Below are positions 23,051 through 37,095 of a stretch of DNA of 64,000 nucleotides, piece by piece. The stretch is from positions 15,574,844-15,638,843 of the forward strand of contig CM067075.1 in the NCBI GenBank assembly GCA_033980235.1, written 5' to 3'. Position 1 is the stretch's first letter; the number at the start of each line of letters is the position of its first letter. The notes below the pieces were generated by a model. It made no database searches. It had not been told where the DNA came from and worked only from the letters and a program-made list of their open reading frames with translations. Source of the stretch: Diadema setosum (lineage: Eukaryota > Echinodermata > Echinoidea > Diadematoida > Diadematidae). The position numbers were made by a program, and so were the translations under genes.

Positions 23051-26000
23051 TCTGTACAGTCAAGTCTATGCTCCTACAGAAGTGGATCAATTTCAAATGC
23101 TCTTAACAAGATCCACAACCTGTTGTCTTTTTTACAAACTTTGAAGAGCTTGGTTTGACTTGTGTCCACCATTTATGTATCCATACTTTTGGATTAGTCC
23201 CCATCTGAAAGCATTTGCAGGTGCACAAACATGTAAACACACACACTAAAATACGCACAAACACATAAACACACACACACACACACACATAAACATACAG
23301 AGGAGCAAGTGCATTTGCACATTATGCATGTACCTCCCCCTTTTATGAGCAAAATAAAAATAATGGCATTTTCTGCATGTCAGCAGACTGAATGCTACAA
23401 ACACTCTGGCAAAGCATATTCTGTATTTTCAATCGGTTGTGATGCCACATAGATAAAATAACAGACATCGAAGCTGAAAAATCTGCTAAGAAACAAATTT
23501 TGGAGGAAGTAAAATGCTATCTTTTGTTCTCTTAAGATCCTGGCTGGATTCTAGAGTTTACAAATTTTGAGAAGCTTAAAACTTTTTTTAACTGATTTAT
23601 TTTCTAAATGCATAGCCCCTGCATTCATGCTTGACTGTGTCTTGCTGTTCATACAATTTTGTTGTATCTTCTCTTTTCTTTCCACAAGGATATTATTACC
23701 AGTACATAACAATAACAAGACACTTTGAAAACACTGTTCCCTTATACAAATTAAAATGAGGGACAAAAGAAAAAAGAAAATTATATATTTTTTTTTACAT
23801 TTCTACACAAATTTAGCCTCCTGTTCACATGATTAAGATATACATATAAACATTTTTTCAAGGTTCCCACAAGACATTTTTTGCGTGACTTCCTGCCCCA
23901 TGAAGCTTACTCAATTCTCATCCATCCATGCTTGAAATTTTCACTTTAATTCCACTTCTTGCTGTCATTTAATAAAAATTGGGACAAATCACTTGTCCTT
24001 ACTTAGCTGTTATTGTCATTGTTGTAGTAAAATTCTATATCCATTAAAGATTCATCATGCCCTCATGATAAAGATGAATCTTAATTCGAGCCAATGCAAT
24101 GAATGGATAATTACCCTGTGGCCTTCAACTGTGGAAATAAATGATTCAAAAAACCATTGTGCACCAGAGAACAGGTGCACTCATACATACTGATATATTT
24201 CTCAAGAAAGAAACTCTCATGTGAAATGTAATCATTACGTGTAATTTCTATCAGCTATTCCTCTGTTTCCTACTCTTTTCTATTAAAAAACCTGTTTTAT
24301 CAGTAAATTGTAAATAATGCTTGCTTTATTATAATTTGTGATTGAGGGTTTTCTTTTTTTTTTTCATGGAAGACAGGATTGAATGACATTCAAATATTCA
24401 GCTTTCGATGACAATAAAGTGATTTAGAAAAATACGGCAACATTCTTTTTATGATCACTGTCTAAGTACAATGTATATACATAGAATGTTTTCATTTTGA
24501 GCTTCATTAGAACATGCCTCAAGCATTACAGAGAAAATGTAAATTTACTGGGGATTTAGGAACACTCCTTAATTCCCATGAATAAATCATCTGGCTCTTG
24601 TACTAAGATTACCCACAGTGTCCTTCAAATATCAAACACTGTCTACAGAAAAGTTGGCTGGAATTTAGAAAGCTGAACAAAAGAACAATTCTCACTTTAA
24701 AAAAAAAATAGATAGGTATGCCTTATGCTGCTTGCACATTATTTAAATGTACTATTTCTGTTGCCTTCGGTTCCACTTTTTGTTTTCAAGAATAACTTTT
24801 TACTAGAGGTCAGATGGCTACTGAACACTTTGAAAAGATTAGGCAAGAATGAAAGAAAGCTGCAAAATTGGAGGCTAGCATGTGCAGTTTGGCGGAACAT
24901 GATACATTTTTCCAGCTGATGTTAAGGGGGAGATACATGAGTGCAACGGCTACAGCCATTTTTTTTTTCTCTCTCTTTCACCTCGCAAAACTATTCACTT
25001 TATTTTATACTCACCTGTTGTACGGACGGACATTTCACGTCAGGGAGACGCCAATCAATGCCAATCATTGCGGAGGGCAAGACCAGTCGCAGAGCCAGGA
25101 GATGGCAGCCAAACGAAGGATGGGAAGAAGAAAGAAGGACAAAAAGATGAAGATATGGAGGACAGCCAGAGGAATAGGAGTGTGGATGGAAGATGGAAAG
25201 ATATAGAAAGATACAAGGGGTACAGAAAGAGATGGGGGTAAGAAAAAAGATTATGAAGAGATTAAAATCATATTTCACTTTATGTAAAGTCGATATCAAA
25301 CTTCCATGCGTGAATTCATATCATATTTAGATAGCTGAACAAATTGACTGTCAACTTTCAATCAACACTGATGTAACAATAATTCTGTATCGAGTTCCAA
25401 TCTCATGTCATAATGCAGGTGTTTTGTACAAGCCACAAACAATTTCAGGCAAGAAAGCATTCACGTCTGTTTTCTCAACAGTTCAACTGCTGTGACAACA
25501 CATAATTGTTAGGAAATAATACTAAAACTAGATATAAATCATTCATTTGACACAATTACAAAGGGACACCATTTTCGTGCCATATAGATCTTCTGGGTGA
25601 GCGTCAATTACGAAATACAATAGACACAATGGTATTAACATAGGGTAAAAAAAAAATGTGAAGGCAAACAATATGTCTGTCATCTATAGTAAGCTCAACA
25701 TATTAGGCTGATATTATACTCGGTTTTAAAAGTAATCAATCAAGTTGGGTAATGAAATTTTTACATCACAATAGTGTTTGTTTACTGCTCTTACGAGTTA
25801 ATTTTTCAGTGTCACTGTCAATGTCAAAACTGTAAGAAACTGAACACACACTCGCACACACACACACGCACACACACACATTTAAATGGAGTTCTGTTTA
25901 TCTGTCATTATTGAACAAATTGATCATACTTCTGTCGTTACATCAGCTTTTCTTTCATCCAGTTATTTAGGGCCATTGTATGTTTTGGCACATAGAAATA

Positions 26001-27304
26001 TTGCTCTGAGAGAGAGAAAACAATTGTTTCTAATACGTTAATGAGGTTGTCCATATTTGCCGGAAAGTCAACAAAACTTGGCAAATTCATTACCTCATAA
26101 TATATGCTTCCGCAATGTAAACATATCAATCAACATTTAACAGTATTCACTACATCGTAAAAAAAAAAAAAAGAAAGAAAGAAAGACAGAAAGAAAGAAA
26201 ATAAAATTAATGTTTGGTGACTCAATATACATGTTCTCAATGTATGATCCATCTATTAGTTAATCATGTTATAAGGTCAAGGTAGATGTTTCCATGAAAC
26301 TTTAACTGTTCCCCTTTCAACTTGCCTGTAATGACGTAACTCAAAGAACAACAAAATCTGCCTCTGCTCCAGAAATCATTGAGACAGAAAATGGTATTTT
26401 AGAAAGCGTATGTAAATGCCTCGTTCAGTTTTGAAAATGGATTTTCAATTACTTGATTTCACATATGAAATTTTGCCCTGAAGTAACTTGTTTGTTCCCG
26501 ACAAACAACTGCCTTGATTGAACCGGATTCTACATCCCAATTATTGTAAAATGGATGCCATGTTTCATATTCTCCAAAGCAGAATGTGGCCTGCAGTCAA
26601 ACATACTTGAGCATGTTCACAATTTTGGGGTCACAGTCATTAGTCACAGTCATTGTATTATTAGGGGGTGTGTTTTTTTTTTTTTGTTTTCCATTGCACA
26701 ATTGTAGACAAACACAGTCTCTGCTAAATGCATAAAATGGAAATGTTCTACTGCGTAGGAAAATAATAATGCAATGACAGCTTAAACTCTGGAAATCTCA
26801 TAATACATGGATTTCTCTACTATTCTCTCTTGGGGATCATGTTTCACACTTGCTGAATAACTTTCAAAACTAAGTCATCTGTTTTTGGTCTTTACAACAC
26901 GATGGACTGGTAGCTTTCCCACTGGTCCGATGCCATGATTTACAGCTTTTGAGAGCCAATTAATTGCAGATGGTCAAAGTTTCATACTTTTTTTTTCTAT
27001 TCTTAAGAAACTTTCATTCTTAACTAGAACTAAAACTAGAACTTTTCATTCTTAAGAAACAATCTAAAGCACAAGGGGAAAATACAAAATTGCAATAAAC
27101 TGTTAAATTTGTGGGCACGTAACCTTTCATAGACACCAACAGAAGAACATGATCATTAATGTCATTTTCATTACCAGGAGCTGCTCAGGGAATATGATGA
27201 GGGGCTCTCAATGGGAAATGAAAGCCAAAGATATGTGTGCATTGAGTGAATAATAGTGAATAAGTAGGTTCCATCAAAATTTTGAAAGCATTTTAACTTA
27301 TATC

Positions 27305-27603
27305 AAAATTTTGATAAATTGACTGCCATATGTATGTCTTTTTTATCATAGTAATACTTTCATATCACATATCATTTTATTTTTGTACATCCGATGCATT
27401 TTTTGATTGAGATATACAAAAACAGCTTGAAATTAAGATCTATATATTTCTGTAGCATTTTACACAAGTTGAAATTTTGATAAACTGATTGCCAAGTGTC
27501 ATGTTAGTAATATTTCACTTGTTCATTCATATCATGTTTCCATTCTATTTTGCTATATCTGATGAATTTTGAATTGAGAAATATAAAAACTGCATGAAAT
27601 TAT
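27305..27603. repeat. ~166 bp diverged tandem duplication
   Basis: Two units offset by about 166 bp. Both run from AAATTTTGATAAA(T/C)TGA(C/T)TGCC through a TCATATCA.. middle to (C/T)GATG.ATTTT..ATTGAGA.ATA.AAAA.C.GC(T/A)TGAAATTA. Substitutions and small indels throughout suggest an old event. Confidence 0.75.
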
Positions 27604-27727
27604 CATTATTTTTATTATCATCGTGATAACAATGATGACACAACAATCATCATCATCATCATCATTACCATATTAACAACTGAAGAAGGATTAGCACAAT
27701 GATAAAGACAGAAAGCAACAGAATGAC

Positions 27728-27808
27728 ATGGCTCGGACAAACCACTGTTTTTCTTCTCTGCGTGTGTTCGTCTCCGCCTACCTCAATTCTTCCGCGGAAA
27801 CCACAGAG
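27728..27808 (+). CDS. weak candidate first coding exon
   Basis: An ATG in good context (GACATGG) opens 27 codons ending exactly at a strong donor, ACAGAG|GTGAGA (GT at 27809), phase 0. The segment is locally CpG-richer than its AT-rich surroundings. Peptide MARTNHCFSSLRVFVSAYLN.. is unrecognised. No downstream partner was found. Confidence 0.2.
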
Positions 27809-29374
27809 GTGAGACAGAAATGTGGCATGTCATTTTGTGTGGTAGACTACGTACATACTGACTTCACCCACATAACCCTACCCGCCCACTTACATTTGTA
27901 TTATAACATCATAAATGCTCAAGGATGCCACTTCCTATTTGCAGGGTGCAGTGTTTCAAATATCATAACATAATCATAAATACATTCATTTCTCATGTTG
28001 ACATATTCTCTGGCGGGAGGCTGATTCGGCTCATCAGTCAACGTATTGTTACGCAGCTGGTTGAATGGCACTACATCAAAATCGTACATACACACAGACA
28101 CACAGAGACAAGCACAACGGCATGAGTTGCATGCTATCAGTCTTTCATAATCACATGATCATCTAAAAAACATTGTAAATACAAATGTTTTTGCTAGTCT
28201 CGAGTACTGCCAGATGAGAAAGGCTAATGTGGGCTGACATTGGAACTAATCTGATGCCCCCTTGAAAACTGGACTGCGAGTCTCATGGTCTGTTCCTAAC
28301 TCCTCAAACATCATTCCTAATCCACATATGCGGCAGCTTATCCTCTAAATAACAACAACAACCAAAAAAAATAGAATAAAGCCGCAACAAACAAATTCAA
28401 CAGTCACAGAGAGGAAATAAAGCCCAGTCAGAATAGAGATAGCCTTGAGTTTGAGAACATTTTGTTCATCAAATTCATATAGAGGACATTTTGTTCATAT
28501 TGACATATTGGTTTATCAGTTGCCCCAAAACAATAAAAACATGGATATTTGCTCCTCTTGTACAAGGAATTTGTTATATTAAATACTGTGAGTACAGTAT
28601 TACCATGCACCTTGTTCATATACTGTCTAATGCGAACCAGGTACATGTATGCGTACATGTCGCATTCTTGTTGGGATCAGAATTGATATTTTTTCATGTT
28701 CTTAAATTCGCAAAGAGCACCTGACTTGCGAAATTTGCGAAACGAAAATTCCCTGCAAAATATACGACATATACAGTATCTTATCATATAAGATCTCTTC
28801 GTACAGAGCTTCTACTTTAAATGCAAATTTGAAAGATTCCATTTGTACCACATACAGTACTGATCTTCAGTCATGGCAGATAAAGATTATCATCGATTTG
28901 ATGGTGAAATGGCACTGACAAAGAAAAACAACAACTAAAGAACAAACACAAAAAGGGAAGCATCCATTTTCTCCCGATACATCACTCCCAACAAACTTTC
29001 CACCAACACTCTCCCTCTAATACCGATCAATAACTAGTTTTCATTGGCCCCTATCTATCCCCATTGTCAGCGATAAGTACATCCAATTTATCAGGGCACG
29101 AGGCAGCCAGGCATTTGAAGAAGTTAATGACCAGCGATATCACATAACAATGCAATTAATTTTCGCAGGGGGGACAAGATTGGTTTTGAAAAGCAGCCAC
29201 AGAGAAGGAAACGGACAAGCGAGCTGTCAGAGCGAGAAAAAGATGCGTGATGGTGTCGTGCCAGGCATGGTCGTAATGCATCAAAGTAAATTCCCGGTGC
29301 AAGGCAATCGCTCATTTTGATGCGTTCATTTCATTTCGATACGTGTTTGTTTATTCAGCACTGTGCCAATTTGA

Positions 29375-29408
<34 letters not shown>

Positions 29409-30719
29409 ATGTACATAGGAAATACTCATTTATTACATGGGCAAACTTCATTCATTAGAAGTTATTGCCGCAGCATTACAATATAAAGCAGCATGTCTTT
29501 TGATTCAGAAAGTAGTCATACAGCTGCAGGGACATGTGTGAAATGTAGCAAAATTTCAGAGAATTATCTGGTATTCCACAGAAACTATCCTTCTCAGGTC
29601 CTTCCTGAATAAAGTTTCACTAGAATTTGTCTACCGATTAGATTTTTGTTTTATTACAAAGCACAGTGTCAATTTTTATCATCTCATGAGAGGAAAGAGA
29701 GGTTATAGCTTGAGCGCCCTCCTTGATGTTTCTTTCGAAAGTCTCTGGCATCTTCAAGGTACTACATGTACCTGCTTCTTCTCGTTATCATTTTTAGATG
29801 GAGGGATGAATCAAAAGGAGAATTGTGCCAAAAATCAATTTTCTGTCATAAACTTATAACATGATTTTAATTCTATGCCCAAAGAGCCCGGTTTATGTGT
29901 TTTCAACCATTAATTTGATGTTTAAAAGGGTATTCAAGCTTTAAAAAGTTGCATTTTTATTCAACATGCATCGTGGCATCTGGTAATTTCTGAGCAGAAT
30001 GATGCAGAATCAGGTTTCCAGACAGACATCTTCCAAGTTAACCTTTTTGGAGACATTCTGGCTGGTTGACAAAGAATTCATAACAGCTTCAAGAAAACAT
30101 AGACCACACATGCATAGTAAGATGAAGATATTTCATGAATGGAATTATGCAAATAAGATTTAGACCAGTGAAAATGTGTGCTTTCAGAAGGAAAATATTT
30201 GAATAATAATGACGATTTAAATCATGAAATTCCAATAAGAAATCATGACAGAAACAACATTTCACTGTCCCTGTGTCCCTAACAACTGTCTATTTTGCCT
30301 TGAACTCTTACACTTACTGATTTTGTTATTATTCAACTTTCTCTCTCCACTATAAAAGAACCTCCTCTACTATATTAAACTGATCCACTGGAAAAACATT
30401 TGATGAGTTTGTTACATTTCATCAATAAGTGATCTTTTCTCCTTCTTTTTTTCTAGAAGAAAACAAAACAAGACGTTCCAGTATATTTTGAATGCTGGTT
30501 AAAAACAGAACAAAAACAAAACAAAAACAAAAACTACAAGAAGTATACAAAAAATGAAACAATACAAAACCGTGGATTATCTGAAGATTGCTGCTTGCAT
30601 CAAGAGATGATCAGTTGTAGATGATTTACAAGTCAACCAGATGTCCTAGACATAACAAGGGATGTTTTGAATTCTAAAGAGAACTTCTATGTTTGTTGAT
30701 TATCTGTTTATAACTCTCC

Positions 30720-30803
<84 letters not shown>

Positions 30804-30838
30804 ATTCATCTATCTATCTACATGTATCTATCTATCTA
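30720..30838. repeat. (TCTA)n tetranucleotide repeat
   Basis: About 18 uninterrupted TCTA units to about 30791, then TATATA and interrupted TCTA/CATC units. Likely length-polymorphic. Confidence 0.97.
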
Positions 30839-33800
30839 ATGATGCAAGACATTTTGGGGCAACTTTATCACTAGCAATGTCATTGTCACCAACATATTGT
30901 ATGTTCTGTTTCTTGTATAGATCCTGATGAAGGCCTAGTAGCGCCTAAAGCTTGGAACAAATGAAGGAATAGAAAGAAGAAGCTCCATCTATCTCATCTC
31001 ATGTCTATCTCACTGAAGTATGTCACTGTCTACTGAAGATGGTAATTACATGGCTTCATCAGAAAATTTGATCCACCATAACCACAGCCGGTGCAGAGTT
31101 TAAAGTGAAAATACTGAGCAGAAGAGACAACGATGGTGGCCGTTTCCGAAAATGATCTACGTTCCCACGAAAGCCTCCTGCACTGTAATTGGAAAAGTAA
31201 ATTGAGTATCACCAGATTTATTCAGATGCCTAAATGACCACCACAGAGGGAAAAATAAGGGGGAGGGAGGTGGGTAGGGGTAAGAAAAAACAGGATTGGA
31301 ACAAGACAGAAAATGAGCTTGGTATGATAAGCTTTTTTGGTGGCTTCCCCAGCTCAAATGTAGCGCAGCTGTTTAGTGTAAGCCAAGTGGAAGCCAAATT
31401 ACACATATCATCTTTTTTTCTCCATAATCATATTATAATTGCCACGGCTCTGTTTTCACCGGCTTGAGTTTCCCCTGCCGATAATTGAGTTATTTCAGGC
31501 ATCCAAAACGCTGCGGTGATACGAAACGAAAGGACCCCAGCTTTGTCTCTCCCTCTCCTCCTCCTCTCGCTTAACCTCTCTCTCTCTCTTTTACTACCGG
31601 TATCTTTTCTGGGACGGCATCTGCTGTCGATGACGACGACGGACATTATCATCAGTTAATCTGACGATGATAAACACTGCTCTATCAGAACACATACCAA
31701 AAGGGAGACAGAGAGAGAGAGAGATTATATAGAACACCAGAGCATGTCAGGCTAAAACATGGCTAAATTTTCTAACCAAACAAGGCAGCATCTTCATCAT
31801 GTGATCGTGGGGGGGGGGGGGGGGTGGAGAAGGTTGGGGTTCATTAAAGGCATAATTAAGAAATGAACCCATAAAATGTGTGAAAACAAAGGTGTCATGT
31901 ATCAGCAAGAACAAGGTTCAAACCAGGATGAACAGTGTGGACTTTGATGTCACGGTCCAGAGAGATTTTGGCATACCTTAAAATTGTAGAGGTGCATATT
32001 AGTGTTTGAGGTTTGGGGGGTTATTGCACTGTTAAAATGATGCAGTTAGAAATAAAAAATAAAAAAAATATGTTAATGATCCTTTTCAGTTTGTGCAAAA
32101 CAAATACCATAAAGATCTCCTCACATGCCTTTAGATTTGGCACTGAGTAAGTTTACTTAAAGGCAGTATTTAACTTTTGCAAACATCACATAATTTTGCA
32201 TGGTTAAGAATAATGTCTCACAACATCATGTATGAAATATTTAATATAGAAATACCCAATGATTCTTCTTATTTTTTTTAAAGAAATTAAATACTACACT
32301 CCATGTCACTTGAGAATATGATCCCCTTTTGGACAGAGAACCACCACTGGATTTTTTTTTTTTTTTTTGGAGGTTCGAATAAATCCACATGAAATTCAAA
32401 GTATTTTTCCCCCTCTATCATAAAGAAGTTTCCAGTTTTATTGTTCTGAGGTAAGGTCTGAATTACCTACCTTTACAATATAGGCCTACCAGCTTATGAT
32501 TTTAAAGAATCTAACTTTCAGGATTGTAAAAGGAATACACAAACTTTATAAAAGTGGACTGCCTGGAGTTTGATTAGGTATCGTGTATTCCACTTGCAAT
32601 CATAGTCACAGTGATTCATATGACTGTATCAAAATCAAGGCAGATGTTCCAGATACACAGAGAAAGGGTTTCACACTCATTACAGAATAGGTTTGTACAT
32701 ATGTTGAGAAACACATATCATGCCAATTGACTTAAGTTCATAAACTTGTCTGGAAGCAAAGTTTCATCAGATTTATGCAAAGCATGTTTTGCAAATCACG
32801 TTTTACTGATCATGATCTAGAAGTCTTTCAGATCAAGTTTTGCTTACTTTGACCTTTGATGCACTTCCCTCATAGTGTGCATTAAGTACCAGTATGGGTC
32901 ATTTACGCCCCCCCCCCCTGTAAATTTTACACAAATGTCTGCAACACTACTGTATGATATTCAACACATTCACTTTTGAATGATATCAACAAAAAAGTAG
33001 AGTACAGACATATCTTGTTGAACTCTATTGCTTTAATTCTACTTTGAAAGGAGAGGACAGTCTTAAAATATGTTGTTTCCATACCTCCTTGTAAACAAGT
33101 CCTTAAGCTGATGTTAACCCAAACCTTTTCACTTGGCATTTTGCATCCTTCAGCCTGAAAGTGAGATTAGTGCCCCACGCTGTCAGAGGAAGGGGCAACA
33201 TGTCATTCTCCATGTCAGCCACATTCCATTCTCATGAAGAAAGATTCAAGAAATGACAGCAGAAATGCTGTAAATACAACCAAACACAACAACATACCCA
33301 CTTAGAGGGGCCCCTGGCACCTGTTATGAAATTTACACAGATTCCATCCCTTGTCAACTTTCAACCAGTATGATGTGAATGAGTGTGTGAGTTTGTGTAT
33401 GTGCAAGAATGTGGATATGCTAAGTGCATGGATCTGTTGAGTATGTGTACCTGTATCAGTAATCACTGAATATAAGTGTGTGCTCTCTCTCCCTCTCACT
33501 CTCATTATCTTTCTCTTTCCACTTTATATGTTCACAGATGGCAATTAAGTCCTTTGTCTTCAGTTTTGTCCCTAAGTTTGATTATGAAATTCCATAATTA
33601 TTATATGGAGATGTGATTGTGCTTTGAAATCAACATAAAATGTACTTTTATTATCACTATCATTACCATTAACACTACCAGTATTTTTACTATTATCATT
33701 ATCAATAAAGCATAGGCTCACTTATGCATGTGTTTTTCTTGAAAATGGTTAAGAAAACCAATTTTCATCAAATAAACGTTGAATCCTTCTTAAAATTACA

Positions 33801-36800
33801 TGCTCTTTCATATTTCATAAGAGGCTTTTAATTACCTCACTTAGGAATGTTCAAAACATGAATCCCCACCTCAACCAGTACTGTACATTCCCTTTAAATG
33901 ACTCACATTAAACATCTTGTACACTAAACCCATTCCCCTTGTTCTAAAAATGCCACAGACATTGCACAAGGTCTGTTCATATTCCCAGACAGTAAATGCT
34001 ACAAGGTAATTGGTGGGGAGGGGCAGAGTGTCATCTTTGAATGAAAAACTGGTATCTCTTTGGACATGACACTGGTCAAATAAACATCAATAATAACTAT
34101 AAGAAACATAAGGTCTCCTTTTCTTTAGTTTGCCTAAATTTTCGTTCTTCTTTTTTTTTTCCCCTCTAGAGTGGGCTATAAATAACTGGTTAAGTTGGAT
34201 CCAGCATCCATAGATCATTTACTTCTTTGTTATTGTTCTTCTTGTCCTCAAAACAGCTTTAAAAGTGCAAATATTTTCTTTCCCATAATACATGTACCTC
34301 CCCTCCTTTACAGCCTTGGCTACACACACTCTGGACACATTCCATGCTGTTTATTCCCACTTATGAAAGTTATTCTACCTGTGTGCATATTTCATTCACC
34401 ACCTTGTTAACTGCAAAAGGAAAAAAAAAAATGGAGAGAACTTTGACTTGCTAGAATAACAACATATTTTCTCCCATGTCTTATGTGGAAAAATCTGTGA
34501 CGAGAGAAGGCAATATGATATTAAAAAGAAATAGGGTCTTCCATATCTTATTCACTTTGTTTTATTACAAACACTGTCTTCATTGATCGACTCAACTCTG
34601 ATAATAGTAGTGACAAGAAAACAGCAAATTTGTGTGAAAGTTTAAAAAACATACTTTGGAAAATTTATGACGGTTGTTGCAAAAGAAATGCTGAACTTTG
34701 GTATGAATACTTTCAAGAGATTGACTGACTGAGAATGAAAGAGCTAGCCTTGAGAAAACTTGCCTACTAAAACTTTCCTTGTCCTATGATTTAAAAACAA
34801 GTTGCAAAATGTTTAACAACTGATCTTTTCTCTGATATTTAGGAAGTTTTGTCAGGCTCAAAGTCTTCAAAATTGTTATGTGCTATGTAAAAGCAAACTA
34901 TCATTACCTTTAATACTATGTGATGAATATGATGAAGATGATATTAATGATGGCAATGACGACGATGACGATTGTTGTTATAATCACCACCATCATCATC
35001 ATCATCATCATTAGCGTTGTTAGCATTATCATGTGAAATGAAACACACAAAAGAAACAAAGGCATGAAGATTTACAAAAAAAAAAAAACAATCTCAGCAA
35101 AATTGGAGAGACAACTAGATATCATGGCCATTGCGATGTGAATGTAGATGTAGTTTTATCCTCAAAAATTGAACAAGCATTCCAAATAACCCCTTTGTGT
35201 CACTTGGTCATCCATTTTTCCTTGAGAGTCCTTTATGTCATGCCAGCAAAAATTGATCTAATATAAGTTTAAAATGCAAAATAAAAAGTATATATGTAAA
35301 AGAGTAAATTGTTCATGTGTAGTATCAAAAAACCGAGAGCGATTGTTCATGTGTAGTGTAAAAAGAAACAAAGTCAAGGTAATGGTCCTGTAACACACAA
35401 TCATTCAGAGATACAACATGCCATAAGAGATGACTTTCTGTACGAGCGAAGAGTTGTTATTTCATTTCTTCATGATGTGGTCAAGCTTTGGCAAGATCAA
35501 TATTTTGCATAATTCCCCTCTGTACTGAAATATGACTTTGTCTTTCCAAATAAAATTTCTCAATATGACCTCGTGATGACACACCGATCTCTGAGAATAG
35601 CCTATCTGGACACACAAGACTGTTTGGCCAGTGGCACGAGTAGAAGAAAAACAATAGGGTAGGCAGATGATGACGAATAAGAGCAGCAATGACAACAGCG
35701 AAGTGGCAGCGTCCGAAACCTAGCCCCGCCAGGGGGCACTCTTGACATCATTCAACATTTGTGTAAACACGGACAGAGGCCGCGATGGGGTTACACTCAT
35801 TGATTTTTGGCTCCGTCTTCATGCTTGGTCTTTTCTTTCTCTCTCCTCTGCACCGGTGATGGTGTAGATTTGGTTGGTGTGGGTCTTCTTCTTTTTTTTT
35901 TTCGGGGGGGGGGGGTGGTAGAGGGGGTAAGGGAGGGGATGGAGGGGTTGCCTGTTTCCCAGTTGTCCCCATTTTCGCTGGTTTCGCTCACACTTTTCGT
36001 TTGGCTGCAAACGGGGATAAAGAGGACTAGCACGTAATGCTTTCCTCTCTTTCTCATAATCATCATCTCTCAAATTGTCCCCTCCCCTCTTTCACTAGCA
36101 TCTGTCTCTTTCTCTAAATCTATCTTTTATAGTCAACCTTTCCTTCTATCATTCCCTCCTTCATTTCTTTATATTCACTCTTTCTTCCTTTCATTCTTCC
36201 CTCCCCTCATCCTCTGTTTCTCGTTCCCTTTCTCCTCCCCTGCCTCTCTCCTCCGCCGATTATCTCCATCTTTTTTCTCTCACTGTCTCTCTCTCTCTCA
36301 GACATGCTGTGGGTGATATTGGATGCGGTTGAGAAGACATCATCTCTACATCTAACGATCTTATGCTAGGCATGTGTCCGTGAGTGTATGTGTGTGTGCG
36401 CGCGAGCACTCACAGGGAAGAACGGGGGGAAAAGTTCACGTCTGGTTTCGTAAAAATACCTCCAAGCTGTATCCCGTACCAAATGACAAATATGTGTTTC
36501 TTATAAATATCATTACAGCTGGTTAATGTTGTGACAACCTTTAAAGTTTTCATAGCAGAGGTTGTCATTTTCTTCTTCTCTATGCCCAAATCCCATAAGA
36601 TTCAATTGAATATATTCCATCATGTGCTGAAAATAAAACACAAAGTGTATTTCTGAAGACCTGTGAATTCTTACCCATTAATGAATTGATGATGATGTTA
36701 TATGTTTGTTTATAAATATATAAGCCACCATGTGACTCTAAATGCAAAATATGATCTTAAACTATTACTTATCAATGATAAAAATGAGGGCCACAAAGTT

Positions 36801-36889
36801 TACAATTCTTTCTAGCATAATAAGTGCACTCTCACACCTCTCACCAGCATAAAATTAAACAATGTATTTATTAACATGACACCAACAAA

Positions 36890-36982
36890 TTAACCCGTTG
36901 AGGACGAGTCCCGAGTATACTCGGGCAGGTGTCTATGGGAAATGCGTGTTGTAGCAAAATCAGCCCGTCCTCAATGGGTTAA
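36890..36982 (+). mobile_element. TTAA-flanked 93 bp palindromic element, copy 2 (reference)
   Basis: The cleanest copy. TTAACCCGTTGAGGACG pairs with CGTCCTCAATGGGTTAA at the other end with a single mismatch. Inside the left arm lies the perfect 16 bp palindrome CCCGAGTATACTCGGG, and the asymmetric interior is GTCTATGGGAAATGCGTGTT then GTAGCAAAATC. No coding capacity. Confidence 0.88.
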
Positions 36983-37095
36983 AGAATCACACTTAAAAGC
37001 CAAAAAAAATATAGAAAAAAAAAAACTGTGAAAGTTTCTGGTTTTAAGGTAATTGTGTTACTGGCTGTCAAGAACATAGTCAAGACATCTCCTAA

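Larger units (their letters stand above)
23051..36889. other. long AT-rich noncoding stretch
   Basis: Nearly 14 kb with very few exon-like signals. Simple repeats include (CA)n at 23270-23290 and 25848-25885, A/(GAAA)n at 26158-26203, (CAT)n near 27643 and 34986, (GT)n at 29376-29406 and poly(G) at 31810-31824. CpG-richer patches occur at 25015-25115, 29100-29330, 31440-31660 and 35700-36010. At 25068-25015 (minus) an ATG opens 18 codons to a strong donor CAACAG|GTGAGT, a possible tiny first exon. A large intron is the simplest reading. Confidence 0.5.

Noticed and set aside
31900..31940. tRNA-like B-box (GGTTCAAACC)
   Set aside because: No A-box or cloverleaf upstream at the right spacing; no tRNA gene can be folded here.
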